The notes under the pieces: generated by a model
Databases searched by the model: none
The model's input: the letters and a program-made list of their open reading frames with translations, nothing else
What the model was told of the DNA's origin: nothing
Shown here: piece by piece, positions 34,562 through 43,100 of the stretch
How positions within the stretch are numbered: position 1 is the stretch's first letter
How the letters are laid out: every line of letters starts with the position of its first letter
Position numbers and translations under genes: made by a program
DNA from: an uncultured Prevotella sp.
Lineage (GTDB): Bacteria; Bacteroidota; Bacteroidia; Bacteroidales; Bacteroidaceae
Length of the DNA: 60,461 nucleotides
Reading direction: 5' to 3'
NCBI GenBank assembly: GCA_934202525.1
Contig: CAKPYB010000019.1
Coordinates: 1-60,461, forward strand

Positions 34562-37225
34562 ATGATGACAGCTAATGAAGTGCGCGAATCCTTCAAGAAA
34601 TTCTTCGAAGGTAAGGGCCACAAAATTGTTCCATCAGCACCTATGGTTATCAAGGATGACCCAACGCTGATGTTTACAAACGCTGGTATGAACCAGTGGA
34701 AAGACATCATCCTCGGTACGAAAGACCCAGGCAAGGATGTTCGTCGTGTTGATACTCAGAAATGTCTCCGTGTAAGCGGTAAGCACAACGACCTCGAAGA
34801 GGTAGGTCATGACACTTACCACCACACCATGTTCGAGATGCTCGGTAACTGGAGCTTCGGCGACTACTTTAAGGAGGGTGCCATTGATTTGGCTTGGGAG
34901 TATCTTACTGAAGTTTTGAAGCTCAACCCTGCCGATCTCTACGTTACCGTATTCGAGGGTAGCAAGGAGGAAGGTCTGGAACGCGACAACGAGGCTGCAG
35001 GTTACTGGGCTAAGCACGTGCCAGCCGACCACATCATCAACGGTAACAAGCACGACAACTTCTGGGAGATGGGCGATACAGGTCCTTGCGGTCCTTGCTC
35101 AGAGATTCACGTGGATTCACGTACTCCAGAGGAGAAGGCTCAGATGCCAGGCCGTGAGTTGGTGAACAAGGATAACCCTCAGGTCATCGAAATCTGGAAC
35201 ATCGTGTTCATGCAGTACAACCGCAAGGCTGATGGTTCTCTCGAACCCCTCCCAATGCACGTAATTGATACAGGTATGGGCTTCGAGCGCTTGGTTCGCA
35301 TGTTGCAGGACAAGCACTCTAACTATGATACAGATATCTTCCAGCCAATCATCAAGGAAATCGAGGCTATCTCTGGCAAGAAGTATGGCTTCACTACTCC
35401 TACCGGTGAAAATGGCGAGGGTAAGGATGAGCAGGAGAAGATCGACATCGCTATGCGTGTTTGCGCCGACCACCTCCGTGCCGTAGCCTTCTCCATCGCC
35501 GACGGTCAGTTGCCAAGCAACGCCAAGGCTGGTTACGTAATCCGCCGCATCTTGCGCCGTGCCGTACGTTACGCTTACACATTCCTCGGTCAGAAGCAGG
35601 CATTCATGTACAAGCTCGTCAATGTATTGGTAGAGCAGATGGGTGCAGCCTTCCCAGAGTTGCCAGCTCAGCAGGAGCTCATCACCCGTGTGATGAAAGA
35701 GGAAGAGGATTCTTTCCTCCGCACCTTGGAGAAGGGTATCAACCTCCTCAATGGCGATATGGACGAGCTCAAGGCTCATGGCGAGACTCAGCTCGACGGC
35801 GTGAGTGCATTCCGCCTCTTCGATACATACGGTTTCCCTCTCGACCTTACAGAGCTCATCTGCCGTGAGAATGGTTACACCGTAGATGCTGCAGGCTTCG
35901 ACGAGGAGATGAAGAAGCAGAAAGAGCGTGCCCGCAATGCTGCTGCCGTAGAGAACGGCGACTGGGAGGTTTTGAAGGAAGGCGACCAGAACTTCGTGGG
36001 TTACGACTATACAGAATATGAGTGCCACATCCTGCGCTATCGCAAGGTGACTCAGAAGAAGAACTCTTTCTATGAGTTGGTACTCGACAACACTCCATTC
36101 TATGGTGAGATGGGTGGACAGGTTGGCGACAAGGGTGTGCTCGTTAGCGAGAATGAGACCATCCAGGTTATCGATACCAAGCGCGAGAACAACCAGAGCA
36201 TCCACATCGTAAAGGAGTTGCCAAAGGATGTAAACGCTGACTTCATGGCTTGCGTAGATATCGAGAGCCGCGAGGGAAGCGCTGCCAACCATACAGCTAC
36301 CCACTTGCTCGACTACTGCCTGAAGCAGGTTTTGGGCGAGCACGTAGAGCAGAAGGGTTCTTATGTAGATAAGGATACATTGCGTTTCGACTTCTCTCAC
36401 TTCCAGAAGGTAACTGATGAGGAGCTCCGCAAGGTAGAGCGCATGGTAAACGAGATGATCCGTGCCGACTATCCATTGGATGAGCACCGCGATACTCCTA
36501 TCGAGGAGGCTAAGGAGCTTGGCGCTATCGCCCTCTTCGGCGAGAAGTATGGCGACAAGGTTCGTGTGGTTCGCTTCGGTCCATCTGCCGAGTTCTGTGG
36601 TGGTATTCACGCCAAGAGCACTGGTAAGATTGGTTTCTTCAAGATTATCTCTGAGAGCAGCGTAGCAGCCGGCATCCGCCGTATCGAGGCTTTGACAGGC
36701 AAGGCAAGCGAGGAGGCAATCTATGCTTTGCAGGATACCATCGTAGCCTTAAAGGGCTTGTTCAACAATGCCAAGGATCTCGAGGGTGTCATCAGAAAGT
36801 ACATCGACGAGCACGATGCCTTGAAGAAGGATGTTGAGAAGTTCCAGGCTCAGGCTGTGGAGCGCACCAAGGATAAGCTTGTAGAAAATGCAAGAGAAAT
36901 CAATGGTGTGAAGGTTGTTACAGCCGTATTACCAATGGAGCCAGCAGCTGCCAAGGATTTGGTATTCAAGGTTCGCGAGGCTTTGCCAGAGAACATGATC
37001 TGCGTGGTAGGTTCTGTTTATAACGACAAGCCAATGCTCAGCGTGATGTTCAGCGATGATATGGTTAAGGATCACGGTTTGAACGCTGGTAAGATGATTC
37101 GCGAAGCTGCCAAGTTGATTCAGGGTGGCGGTGGCGGTCAGCCTCACTATGCTCAGGCTGGCGGTAAGAACAAGGACGGCTTGAGTGCTGCAGTAGATAA
37201 GGTTGTAGAGTTGGCTCAGCTGTAA
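34562..37225 (+). CDS. alaS: Alanyl-tRNA synthetase
   Basis: An 887-residue class II synthetase of standard length. The N-terminal catalytic domain starts [17 protein letters not shown] and has [12 protein letters not shown] and [13 protein letters not shown]. The editing domain carries [11 protein letters not shown] and the zinc-type [11 protein letters not shown]. The C-terminal region contains [15 protein letters not shown]. It charges tRNA-Ala and removes misacylated Ser or Gly. Two adjacent ATG codons are possible starts. Codon use is that of a highly expressed gene. Confidence 0.98.
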   Translation: MMTANEVRESFKKFFEGKGHKIVPSAPMVIKDDPTLMFTNAGMNQWKDIILGTKDPGKDVRRVDTQKCLRVSGKHNDLEEVGHDTYHHTMFEMLGNWSFGDYFKEGAIDLAWEYLTEVLKLNPADLYVTVFEGSKEEGLERDNEAAGYWAKHVPADHIINGNKHDNFWEMGDTGPCGPCSEIHVDSRTPEEKAQMPGRELVNKDNPQVIEIWNIVFMQYNRKADGSLEPLPMHVIDTGMGFERLVRMLQDKHSNYDTDIFQPIIKEIEAISGKKYGFTTPTGENGEGKDEQEKIDIAMRVCADHLRAVAFSIADGQLPSNAKAGYVIRRILRRAVRYAYTFLGQKQAFMYKLVNVLVEQMGAAFPELPAQQELITRVMKEEEDSFLRTLEKGINLLNGDMDELKAHGETQLDGVSAFRLFDTYGFPLDLTELICRENGYTVDAAGFDEEMKKQKERARNAAAVENGDWEVLKEGDQNFVGYDYTEYECHILRYRKVTQKKNSFYELVLDNTPFYGEMGGQVGDKGVLVSENETIQVIDTKRENNQSIHIVKELPKDVNADFMACVDIESREGSAANHTATHLLDYCLKQVLGEHVEQKGSYVDKDTLRFDFSHFQKVTDEELRKVERMVNEMIRADYPLDEHRDTPIEEAKELGAIALFGEKYGDKVRVVRFGPSAEFCGGIHAKSTGKIGFFKIISESSVAAGIRRIEALTGKASEEAIYALQDTIVALKGLFNNAKDLEGVIRKYIDEHDALKKDVEKFQAQAVERTKDKLVENAREINGVKVVTAVLPMEPAAAKDLVFKVREALPENMICVVGSVYNDKPMLSVMFSDDMVKDHGLNAGKMIREAAKLIQGGGGGQPHYAQAGGKNKDGLSAAVDKVVELAQL

Positions 37226-37269
37226 TAAGCTTCCACATTTGAATATATGATAGAGTTATCTTAACTCTT

Positions 37270-37288
37270 ATATATAATAAGGTATAAA
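37270..37288 (+). repeat. 19-bp direct repeat, upstream copy
   Basis: ATATATAATAAGGTATAAA is identical to 37535-37553, which directly precedes the ATPase start. This copy overlaps the start of the alaS terminator. The pair encloses 246 bp. Confidence 0.85.
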
Positions 37289-37328
37289 GGGTTGCAATCC
37301 ATCTTTTCGAGGATTACAACCCTTTTTC
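37286..37328 (+). terminator. Intrinsic terminator after alaS
   Basis: AAAGGGTTGCAATCC and GGATTACAACCCTTT form the stem with a 10-nt loop, followed by T-rich sequence. Confidence 0.9.
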
Positions 37329-37366
37329 TATTGACATTAGAGGAGTCTCCATGTCATAATTATCTA

Positions 37367-37437
37367 TTTATGATAATCATCAAATGATAAAATTCCTTAT
37401 TTCATTATCATTTTATGATAATCACTTTATGATAATC
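37367..37437 (+). promoter_or_regulatory. Three copies of TTTATGATAATC upstream of the ATPase promoter
   Basis: Exact copies lie at 37367-37378, 37412-37423 and 37426-37437. The second is also the right arm of an inverted repeat with ATTATCAT at 37404-37411. The last two lie 13-39 bp before the -7 box at 37451, in the -33 region, so they look like operators. Confidence 0.65.
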
Positions 37438-37450
37438 GGAATAAAAGTTG

Positions 37451-37458
37451 TATCTTTG
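37451..37458 (+). promoter_or_regulatory. Promoter P1 -7 box of the AAA ATPase gene (TATCTTTG)
   Basis: A perfect TAnnTTTG match directly downstream of the TTTATGATAATC sites, about 100 nt before the start codon. Confidence 0.6.
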
Positions 37459-37516
37459 CAGAAGATAAACTGCACTCGGCAATTTGTAAGCAAGCTTACA
37501 TTGCGCTCGTTTGCAT

Positions 37517-37524
37517 TATCTTTG
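37517..37524 (+). promoter_or_regulatory. Promoter P2 -7 box of the AAA ATPase gene (TATCTTTG)
   Basis: A second perfect match, 30 nt before the start codon. It lies 66 bp after P1, so two tandem starts are possible. Confidence 0.6.
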
Positions 37525-37534
37525 CAGCCGTTGA

Positions 37535-37553
37535 ATATATAATAAGGTATAAA
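37535..37553 (+). repeat. 19-bp direct repeat, copy at the ATPase ribosome-binding site
   Basis: Identical to 37270-37288. Here AAGG within the repeat lies 7-10 nt before the ATG at 37555. Confidence 0.85.
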
Positions 37554-37554
37554 T

Positions 37555-38685
37555 ATGGTAATGAAGAATCCTTTTGTCACAAATGGTTACGCCGGTCCGG
37601 AATACTTCTGCGACCGTATGGAAGAAACCCAGCATATCACAGAGATGCTGACCAATGAGAATAACATGGCTCTGATTTCCCCTCGACGCATCGGAAAGAC
37701 AGAGCTGATTCACCATTGCTTTGCCCAGCCAGTCATCCAAAAAGATTATTATACTTTTATCATAGACATCTATTCAACCAATTCCGTCAGCGATCTGGTC
37801 AATATGTTCGGCAAAGCCATTGTTGATGAACTTCGCCCTAAAGGCAGAAGCGCTTGGGAGAAATTCCTGATGGCACTCTCTTCTCTCCGTTCAGAAATCT
37901 CTTTCGATATCAACGGGGCTCCAGTTTGGGGAATAGGCATCGGCAACATAGTAAATCCGGAAATTACGCTTGATGAGATATTCGCTTATCTCAACCAAGC
38001 CGATAAGCCATGTCTTGTTGCCATCGACGAGTTTCAGCAAATCACCAACTATGCCGACCATCGCATAGAGGCATTGCTCCGTACCTATATCCAGCGATGC
38101 ACTAATGCCCACTTTATCTTCTCGGGCTCTCATCGCCATCTGATGGCAGAGATGTTCACATCTCCTGCCCGCCCATTCTATCAGAGCGTAACGCTGATGA
38201 ACCTGAAGCCACTGGATGTGGAGAAATACAAGGAGTTTGCCACAGCCAAGTTCGAGGAGCGCAACAAACATCTAGACACTGCCATTATCGGAGAACTCTT
38301 CGCCCGTTTCGGTGGTGTCACCTCATACATCCAGCGAGTAATGAATGTCCTCTTCCTCAAGACTCCCGAGCAGGGCACCTGCACTCTGGATATGGTAGAT
38401 GATGCCATCAACTACAATCTCAATATGGCATCAGACACCTACGAAACTCTTCTGCGCCAGATGCCGGAAAAACAGCGCAACGTCTTCATCGCTATCTCTG
38501 CAGAGGGCGAAGCCAGATGCGTAAAGAGCGGAGCCTTCTCCAAGAAATATCATCTCCCGTCGCCAAGCTCAGTAAATTCCGCCCTGAAGGGATTGCTGGA
38601 GAAGGATTTCATCACCCAGCAAGATGAAGCCTACGTGGTATATGATAAGTTCTTCGATTTGTGGCTGAAGAAGTATATGAAATAA
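37555..38685 (+). CDS. AAA family ATPase (ATPase_2-like) with a C-terminal winged helix
   Basis: A 376-residue P-loop ATPase; the ATG at 37561 is an alternative start. Walker A is PRRIGKT (43-49), Walker B is LVAIDEFQQI (about 144-153), and a sensor-like FIFSGSHRHLM follows. The C-terminal part (about 315-376) looks like a winged helix (SKKYHLPSPSSVNSALKGLL). The cellular role is unknown; such ATPases are abundant in Bacteroidota. The promoter carries short repeated operator-like sites. The last 80 bp are duplicated at 39155-39244 beyond the next gene. Confidence 0.85.
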   Translation: MVMKNPFVTNGYAGPEYFCDRMEETQHITEMLTNENNMALISPRRIGKTELIHHCFAQPVIQKDYYTFIIDIYSTNSVSDLVNMFGKAIVDELRPKGRSAWEKFLMALSSLRSEISFDINGAPVWGIGIGNIVNPEITLDEIFAYLNQADKPCLVAIDEFQQITNYADHRIEALLRTYIQRCTNAHFIFSGSHRHLMAEMFTSPARPFYQSVTLMNLKPLDVEKYKEFATAKFEERNKHLDTAIIGELFARFGGVTSYIQRVMNVLFLKTPEQGTCTLDMVDDAINYNLNMASDTYETLLRQMPEKQRNVFIAISAEGEARCVKSGAFSKKYHLPSPSSVNSALKGLLEKDFITQQDEAYVVYDKFFDLWLKKYMK

Positions 38686-38716
38686 ATGCTTAGAAAAGTT
38701 TTTTAAAGTTTCAAGA

Positions 38717-39133
38717 ATGATGAAAAAGAAAATATATTTTGCAGGTTCCATTCGTGGAGGTCGTGACTTTGCCGATCTCTATAGAAAGATGATTGAACAC
38801 ATGCAGATGACAGACATTGTACTGACCGAGCATATCGGTCAGGCAGATCTCAACCTCAAGGAAAAAGGGAGAACCAGCGATGCAGAGATTTATAACCAGG
38901 ATACAGCATGGCTCCGAGAGAGCGATATGGTCGTAGCAGAATGCAGCAATCCTTCGCTAGGCGTGGGTTATGAACTGGCCTATGCCGAGAGTAGAGGAAT
39001 TCCTTGTCACATTTTCTATGACAAGAGCAAGACCCAGCTTTCTGCCATGCTTACAGGAAACCCCTACTTCGATATTTATCCTTATCAAACAGAAGAGGAA
39101 CTATTCTCCTTACTGGAAAAGGTACTATCATAA
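38717..39133 (+). CDS. DNPH1/RCL-like nucleoside 2-deoxyribosyltransferase-family hydrolase
   Basis: A 138-residue protein. It carries FAGSIRGGRD (8-17), VLTEHIG (35-41), IYNQDTAWL (58-66) and VVAECSNPSLGVGYE (72-86). These match the animal enzyme DNPH1 closely in order and spacing, including the catalytic Glu in GVGYE. That enzyme cleaves the N-glycosidic bond of 5-hydroxymethyl-dUMP and cleans modified nucleotides from the pool. It lies 31 nt after the ATPase gene. Family assignment is firm; the bacterial substrate is inference. Confidence 0.88.
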   Translation: MMKKKIYFAGSIRGGRDFADLYRKMIEHMQMTDIVLTEHIGQADLNLKEKGRTSDAEIYNQDTAWLRESDMVVAECSNPSLGVGYELAYAESRGIPCHIFYDKSKTQLSAMLTGNPYFDIYPYQTEEELFSLLEKVLS

Positions 39134-39142
39134 ATGCTATTT

Positions 39143-39244
39143 ATGGCTATCAGAAACATCATCCCCCAACAGGATGATGCCTACGTGGTGTATGATAACT
39201 TCTTCGATTTGCGGCTGAAGAAATGTATGAAATCCCGGTACTAA
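39143..39244 (+). pseudogene. Duplicated remnant of the AAA ATPase 3' end
   Basis: From 39155 the frame reads NIIPQQDDAYVVYDNFFDL then RLKKCMK, against FITQQDEAYVVYDKFFDLW and LKKYMK at the ATPase C-terminus (38606-38685). DNA identity is high over about 75 bp. An ATG at 39143 would give only 33 codons. It is a copy of the gene end separated from the parent by the DNPH1-like gene, and marks an old duplication or recombination event. Confidence 0.85.
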
Positions 39245-39327
39245 ACAATATTACCGGTATCCTTACCCATATCACAGATTATTTGGAGATTTTCACACCA
39301 TCCTTCCTCTATCTCAACAAAAAGCAG

Positions 39328-39335
39328 TAACTTTG
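39328..39335 (+). promoter_or_regulatory. Promoter -7 box of the MATE gene (TAACTTTG)
   Basis: TAACTTTG followed by CACCC, 32 nt before the MATE ATG. Confidence 0.65.
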
Positions 39336-39367
39336 CACCCAAAAACAGGAAGAAAGATTGAAAGGAT

Positions 39368-40738
39368 ATGGATCATACAAAAACAAAAAATCAGATAGAC
39401 ATGCTTCATGGACCATTGCTCATGAAGATTATCGTATTCACACTACCTCTGGCTGCAAGCAGCGTCTTGCAGCAATTATTCAATTCTGTAGATGTTGCCG
39501 TGGTTGGGCGTTTTGCTAGCAGTCAGGCTTTGGCGGCTGTGGGAAGCAATACACCCGTCATCAGTTTGCTTATCAACCTCTTCATGGGCGTTTCGATGGG
39601 TGCTAATGTCATCATCTCAAACCACATAGGGCAGAACGACAAGCGAAGCATCCGTGATGCCATCGGAACCGTAGGAATCACAGCGCTGGTAAGCGGACTC
39701 TTCCTCATGGTATTGGGCATTTGTGTAGCCCGGCCCATCCTTACCATGATGAATACCCCTGCCGATGTCCTCGATTTGGCGGTTACTTATCTCCGCATCT
39801 TCTTTCTCGGCATTCCCTTCTTCATGATATTCGATTTTGGTTCGGCGATACTCAGAAGTATGGGCGATACGCGCCGCCCACTTTATATTCTGGTGGTGGC
39901 AGGCATCGTAAATACGATACTCAACCTTATCTTCGTCATCGTTTTCCACATGAGTGTGGCTGGTGTAGCCATCGCTACTTCCATCGCCAATGCTGTGAGT
40001 GCCGCACTCATCATCTATCTCCTGCTCCACGAGAAAGAACCATTCCGGTTGAACATCAAGAGGATGCATATAGAATGGAGGGAACTGAAGCGAATGCTGC
40101 AGATAGGTGTACCAGCCGGACTGCAGGGAATGGTATTCTCGTTCTCCAACGTGGTGGTTCAGTCAGCCATCAATGGTTATGGCTATGGTGCGATAGCAGG
40201 TTCTGCAGCAGCACTCAACTTCGAATTCTATAGCTATTTCTTTATCAGTGCCTTCAATGGAGCCGCCATCACCTTCATCGGGCAGAACTATGGTGCCGGC
40301 AAACTAGACCGAGTGAACCGCATTTTCTGGATATGCATGGCTCTAGGAGCACTCACCTGCGCCTCATGCAACTGGGGTTTCACCTGGCAGGATGATTTCT
40401 GCCTGAGCCTATTCACTAACGACCCTCATGTGCTGGAATATGGAAAGATAAGAATGCACAATGCCCTCGTTATCCAGTTTATCGCAGCAAGTTACGAGGT
40501 GACAGCCTCAGCGATGCGTGGTATGGGCAAATCGATAGCCCCAACCCTCATCACCATCTTCGGAACCTGCATACTCCGTATGGTTTGGGTGTTTGCCGTA
40601 TTACCTCATTTCAATGACTTCAAGCATCTGATGTGGGTTTATCCAGTTTCTTGGACCCTCACCGGCATCATGATGCTCATCCTCTATCGAATACATTGGA
40701 ATAAAGTGAAAGCTTTACCAATTACTTTATCTGTATGA
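39368..40738 (+). CDS. MATE family efflux transporter
   Basis: A 456-residue membrane protein with about 12 hydrophobic helices in two similar halves. Each half has MATE features: PLAASSVLQQLFNSVDVAVVG in the first (here in the window as LPLAASSVLQQLF and NSVDVAVVGRF) and VPAGLQGMVFSFSNVVVQ in the second. These pumps expel cationic drugs or metabolites using Na+ or H+ gradients. The substrate cannot be told. It has its own promoter and is followed by a strong hairpin. Confidence 0.93.
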   Translation: MDHTKTKNQIDMLHGPLLMKIIVFTLPLAASSVLQQLFNSVDVAVVGRFASSQALAAVGSNTPVISLLINLFMGVSMGANVIISNHIGQNDKRSIRDAIGTVGITALVSGLFLMVLGICVARPILTMMNTPADVLDLAVTYLRIFFLGIPFFMIFDFGSAILRSMGDTRRPLYILVVAGIVNTILNLIFVIVFHMSVAGVAIATSIANAVSAALIIYLLLHEKEPFRLNIKRMHIEWRELKRMLQIGVPAGLQGMVFSFSNVVVQSAINGYGYGAIAGSAAALNFEFYSYFFISAFNGAAITFIGQNYGAGKLDRVNRIFWICMALGALTCASCNWGFTWQDDFCLSLFTNDPHVLEYGKIRMHNALVIQFIAASYEVTASAMRGMGKSIAPTLITIFGTCILRMVWVFAVLPHFNDFKHLMWVYPVSWTLTGIMMLILYRIHWNKVKALPITLSV

Positions 40739-40812
40739 AATTATGTTCTACCATTGCCTTGCCCCTTTCATCAATCTCACATTTCGAATGGAGCAAAGAA
40801 CAATAAAACAAG

Positions 40813-40855
40813 GGCTCAGGGGAGATTGTCCGTGGATAGACAACCTCCCCTGAGC
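40813..40855. terminator. Bidirectional hairpin between convergent MATE and flavodoxin genes
   Basis: GGCTCAGGGGAG and CTCCCCTGAGCC with inner TTGTC/GACAA form a long stem. On the minus strand it is followed by CTTGTTTTATTG, so it probably ends the operon from the right as well. Confidence 0.8.
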
Positions 40856-40930
40856 CGCAAAAGTACAGTTTTCCTGCAATAACCTTTATATCTGAAATTC
40901 GGAAGATATTACCGCTTTAACAGATACTTT

Positions 40931-42118
40931 TCATTTCCTCATATATTTTCTCTTGTTTTTGATGATGATGCCTTTGCCTCCATTTGTCAAAACTCCTCCG
41001 AGTGTATATTCGGGCGCATTTGTGGAAGGAGTGCTGCAGATTCGGTTAATGCCGCTGGTATAGTCTTCTTTTACCCTTACCCAGCGTCCGTTGATACGGG
41101 CCAAACGCATCGTGTTGTGGAGCGTCCATGTGCCGTAGCTGCCCCAGATGGTTGCTGTAATGACAGATGTGAACGAAACGTCTGCAGTCTCGCTGTTGAT
41201 GAACTGGATGTTTACATCACGTTGTTCTATCTTGTGATAATCCATCGAGCCGCTTGCCACCTCATTGAGCCACTCCTGCTTGGTCTGTGTCTGTCCGGTA
41301 ATGTGGCGCAAGATGATGTCGTCTGCCAACATGCTGCCCAGCTTCTCCGTGTCAGCATCTACCATAGCGTTACACCATTCACTTAAATACTGTAGAATTT
41401 CCTCTCTTGCTTTTTCCATATCGTTATCGTAGTCTGTATTTGTTGATTCCTTGTCCAGACCAATACGCTTTAGCCAGTTCTCCACCCTGGTTTTCGATGC
41501 ATCTGATCGGATGTCTGTACCGGCAATGCCGAGTGATTCGAGCTGCTTGGCGTTAGGAAAATAACTGCGTATGAGCGAAGAGTAACTGCTCACGCCGCTA
41601 CCACCATGCGTGCCGAAAGGAATGAAGGTTTTTCCGCTGAGTTCACTCTGATGAGCTTCGATGAACGTGCGGATAATCATTGGCGGCTGTCCGCTCCAGA
41701 TAGGACCTCCGATGAAGATGTTGTCGTAGTCGGCAAGGTTCTCTACATCACCTTTATAGGCAGGACGCAGGTTCTGCGGAATCTCAACGTCATTCACATA
41801 GCGGACGCACTCCATATAGTCTGTCGGATAGGGCTTTTCCGGCACAATCTCGAACACGTCAACATTGGTCAACTCCTTGATGTAGTCAACCATGATGGCA
41901 GTATTGCCACGTTCCACATTGCCCACCTGCCAGTTTTCTCCAGCACGCGAGAAGTAAACCACAAGCGACCTTTTTCCTGATGGCGCATTACCATTATCAT
42001 TGCCACCCGTCTGTTCCGTAGAACCTGTGGTGTCATCCACCTCCGGATTGTTACTCTCGCAGGCGAAAGTAACAACCGACAGGCAGAAGATCATCCATAA
42101 CATAACAATCTTTCTCAT
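40931..42118 (-). CDS. Lipoprotein with flavodoxin domain fused to an NTF2/SnoaL-like domain
   Basis: A 395-residue protein. The N-terminus has a lipoprotein signal ending FAC with Cys20. A Thr/Gly/Asn linker leads to a flavodoxin-like domain (about 50-200) with LVVYFSRAGEN, IFIGGPIWSGQPP and FGTHGGSGVSS. The second domain (about 230-365) looks like an NTF2/SnoaL fold (WCNAMVDADTEKLGSMLADD and VRVKEDY). The tail is basic. It would sit outside the cytoplasm, where flavin supply is unusual. Last gene of the RND-esterase-AKR operon, 36 nt after the AKR gene. Confidence 0.85.
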   Translation of the reverse strand: MRKIVMLWMIFCLSVVTFACESNNPEVDDTTGSTEQTGGNDNGNAPSGKRSLVVYFSRAGENWQVGNVERGNTAIMVDYIKELTNVDVFEIVPEKPYPTDYMECVRYVNDVEIPQNLRPAYKGDVENLADYDNIFIGGPIWSGQPPMIIRTFIEAHQSELSGKTFIPFGTHGGSGVSSYSSLIRSYFPNAKQLESLGIAGTDIRSDASKTRVENWLKRIGLDKESTNTDYDNDMEKAREEILQYLSEWCNAMVDADTEKLGSMLADDIILRHITGQTQTKQEWLNEVASGSMDYHKIEQRDVNIQFINSETADVSFTSVITATIWGSYGTWTLHNTMRLARINGRWVRVKEDYTSGINRICSTPSTNAPEYTLGGVLTNGGKGIIIKNKRKYMRK

Positions 42119-42154
42119 AATACCTATATTCTTAGTTCGTTGAATTATAAATTA

Positions 42155-43087
42155 TCAATCTGCTGGATTATACTGTGAGAACCATTTCACCTGATCTTCA
42201 TACGGCATATTGAAGTATCGCTTCTCTTTGTTGAGTTCGTGAATGCGATGCATCTCGTAGTTGGAGAGGGCGAAGTCGAAGGTCTCGATGTTCTCGTGGA
42301 TATAGTCAGGGTTCGAAGCTCCCGGAATTACGGAGAATCCCATCTGCATGTGCCAGCGGATGATGATCTGTGCGGCACTCTTGCCGTGAGCCTTGGCTAT
42401 CTCGTTGATAACTGGGTCGCGCAAGAGTTCACCCTTCGATTCGCGTCCGCCAAGTGGGAACCAGCACTCTATCTGGATGTTATGCTTCTTCGCCATCTGC
42501 TGCCAGTGCTCGCGCTGTGCGTAAGGATGACACTCTATCTGCACCATCTGTGGCTTAATACGGGCAGTCTCAACGAGTGAATTCCAGATGCTGTCGTTCA
42601 CGTCGAAATTGGAAATACCAATGGCGCGTACCTTGCCGCTCTCCAGAGCTTTCTCCATCTCCTTCCAGCCGCCAACGTAATCGCCTATTGGCTGGTGGAA
42701 ATACACGAGGTCGATGTAGTCAACGCCCAGGCGACCGCACATACGGTCGATGGCCTTCAAGGTCTTGCCCTCACCATACTCATTAGGCCAGAGCTTGCTG
42801 GTAATCCAAATCTCTGAGCGGTCGATGCCGCTGTCCTTCACTGCTCGTCCCACGCTGCGCTCGTTGCGGTAGGCATGAGCGGTGTCGATGTGGCGATAGC
42901 CGCACTTCAAGGCGGTCGTTACAGAATTGTAGGTATCATCGCCGTCAGCGATGCTATATACGCCGAGTCCGAACTGCGGCATCTGGACGCCGTTGTTCAG
43001 CGTCAGATAAGTTTGCTTTACTGTCTGTTGTGCTTGCATAATTGTTACTGTCATTAATGCGATTAAACTGATTATTAACTTTCTCAT
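42155..43087 (-). CDS. Aldo/keto reductase with N-terminal export signal
   Basis: A 310-residue AKR. The catalytic tetrad is complete: Asp68 (HIDTAHAY), Tyr73, Lys98 (ITSKLWP) and His131 (VYFHQP). The cofactor region has GISNFDV and, near the end, IPGASNPDYI. AKRs reduce aldehydes and ketones with NADPH. The first 20 residues (MRKLIISLIALMTVTIMQAQ) look like a signal peptide, which is odd for an NADPH enzyme. It starts 13 nt after the esterase gene. Confidence 0.93.
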   Translation of the reverse strand: MRKLIISLIALMTVTIMQAQQTVKQTYLTLNNGVQMPQFGLGVYSIADGDDTYNSVTTALKCGYRHIDTAHAYRNERSVGRAVKDSGIDRSEIWITSKLWPNEYGEGKTLKAIDRMCGRLGVDYIDLVYFHQPIGDYVGGWKEMEKALESGKVRAIGISNFDVNDSIWNSLVETARIKPQMVQIECHPYAQREHWQQMAKKHNIQIECWFPLGGRESKGELLRDPVINEIAKAHGKSAAQIIIRWHMQMGFSVIPGASNPDYIHENIETFDFALSNYEMHRIHELNKEKRYFNMPYEDQVKWFSQYNPAD

Positions 43088-43100
43088 TCCTTTATGCGTT

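Noticed and set aside
35117..36610. 497-codon open frame opposite alaS
   Set aside because: It lies fully antisense to a highly expressed conserved gene and shows no recognisable domain; its openness follows from alaS codon bias.
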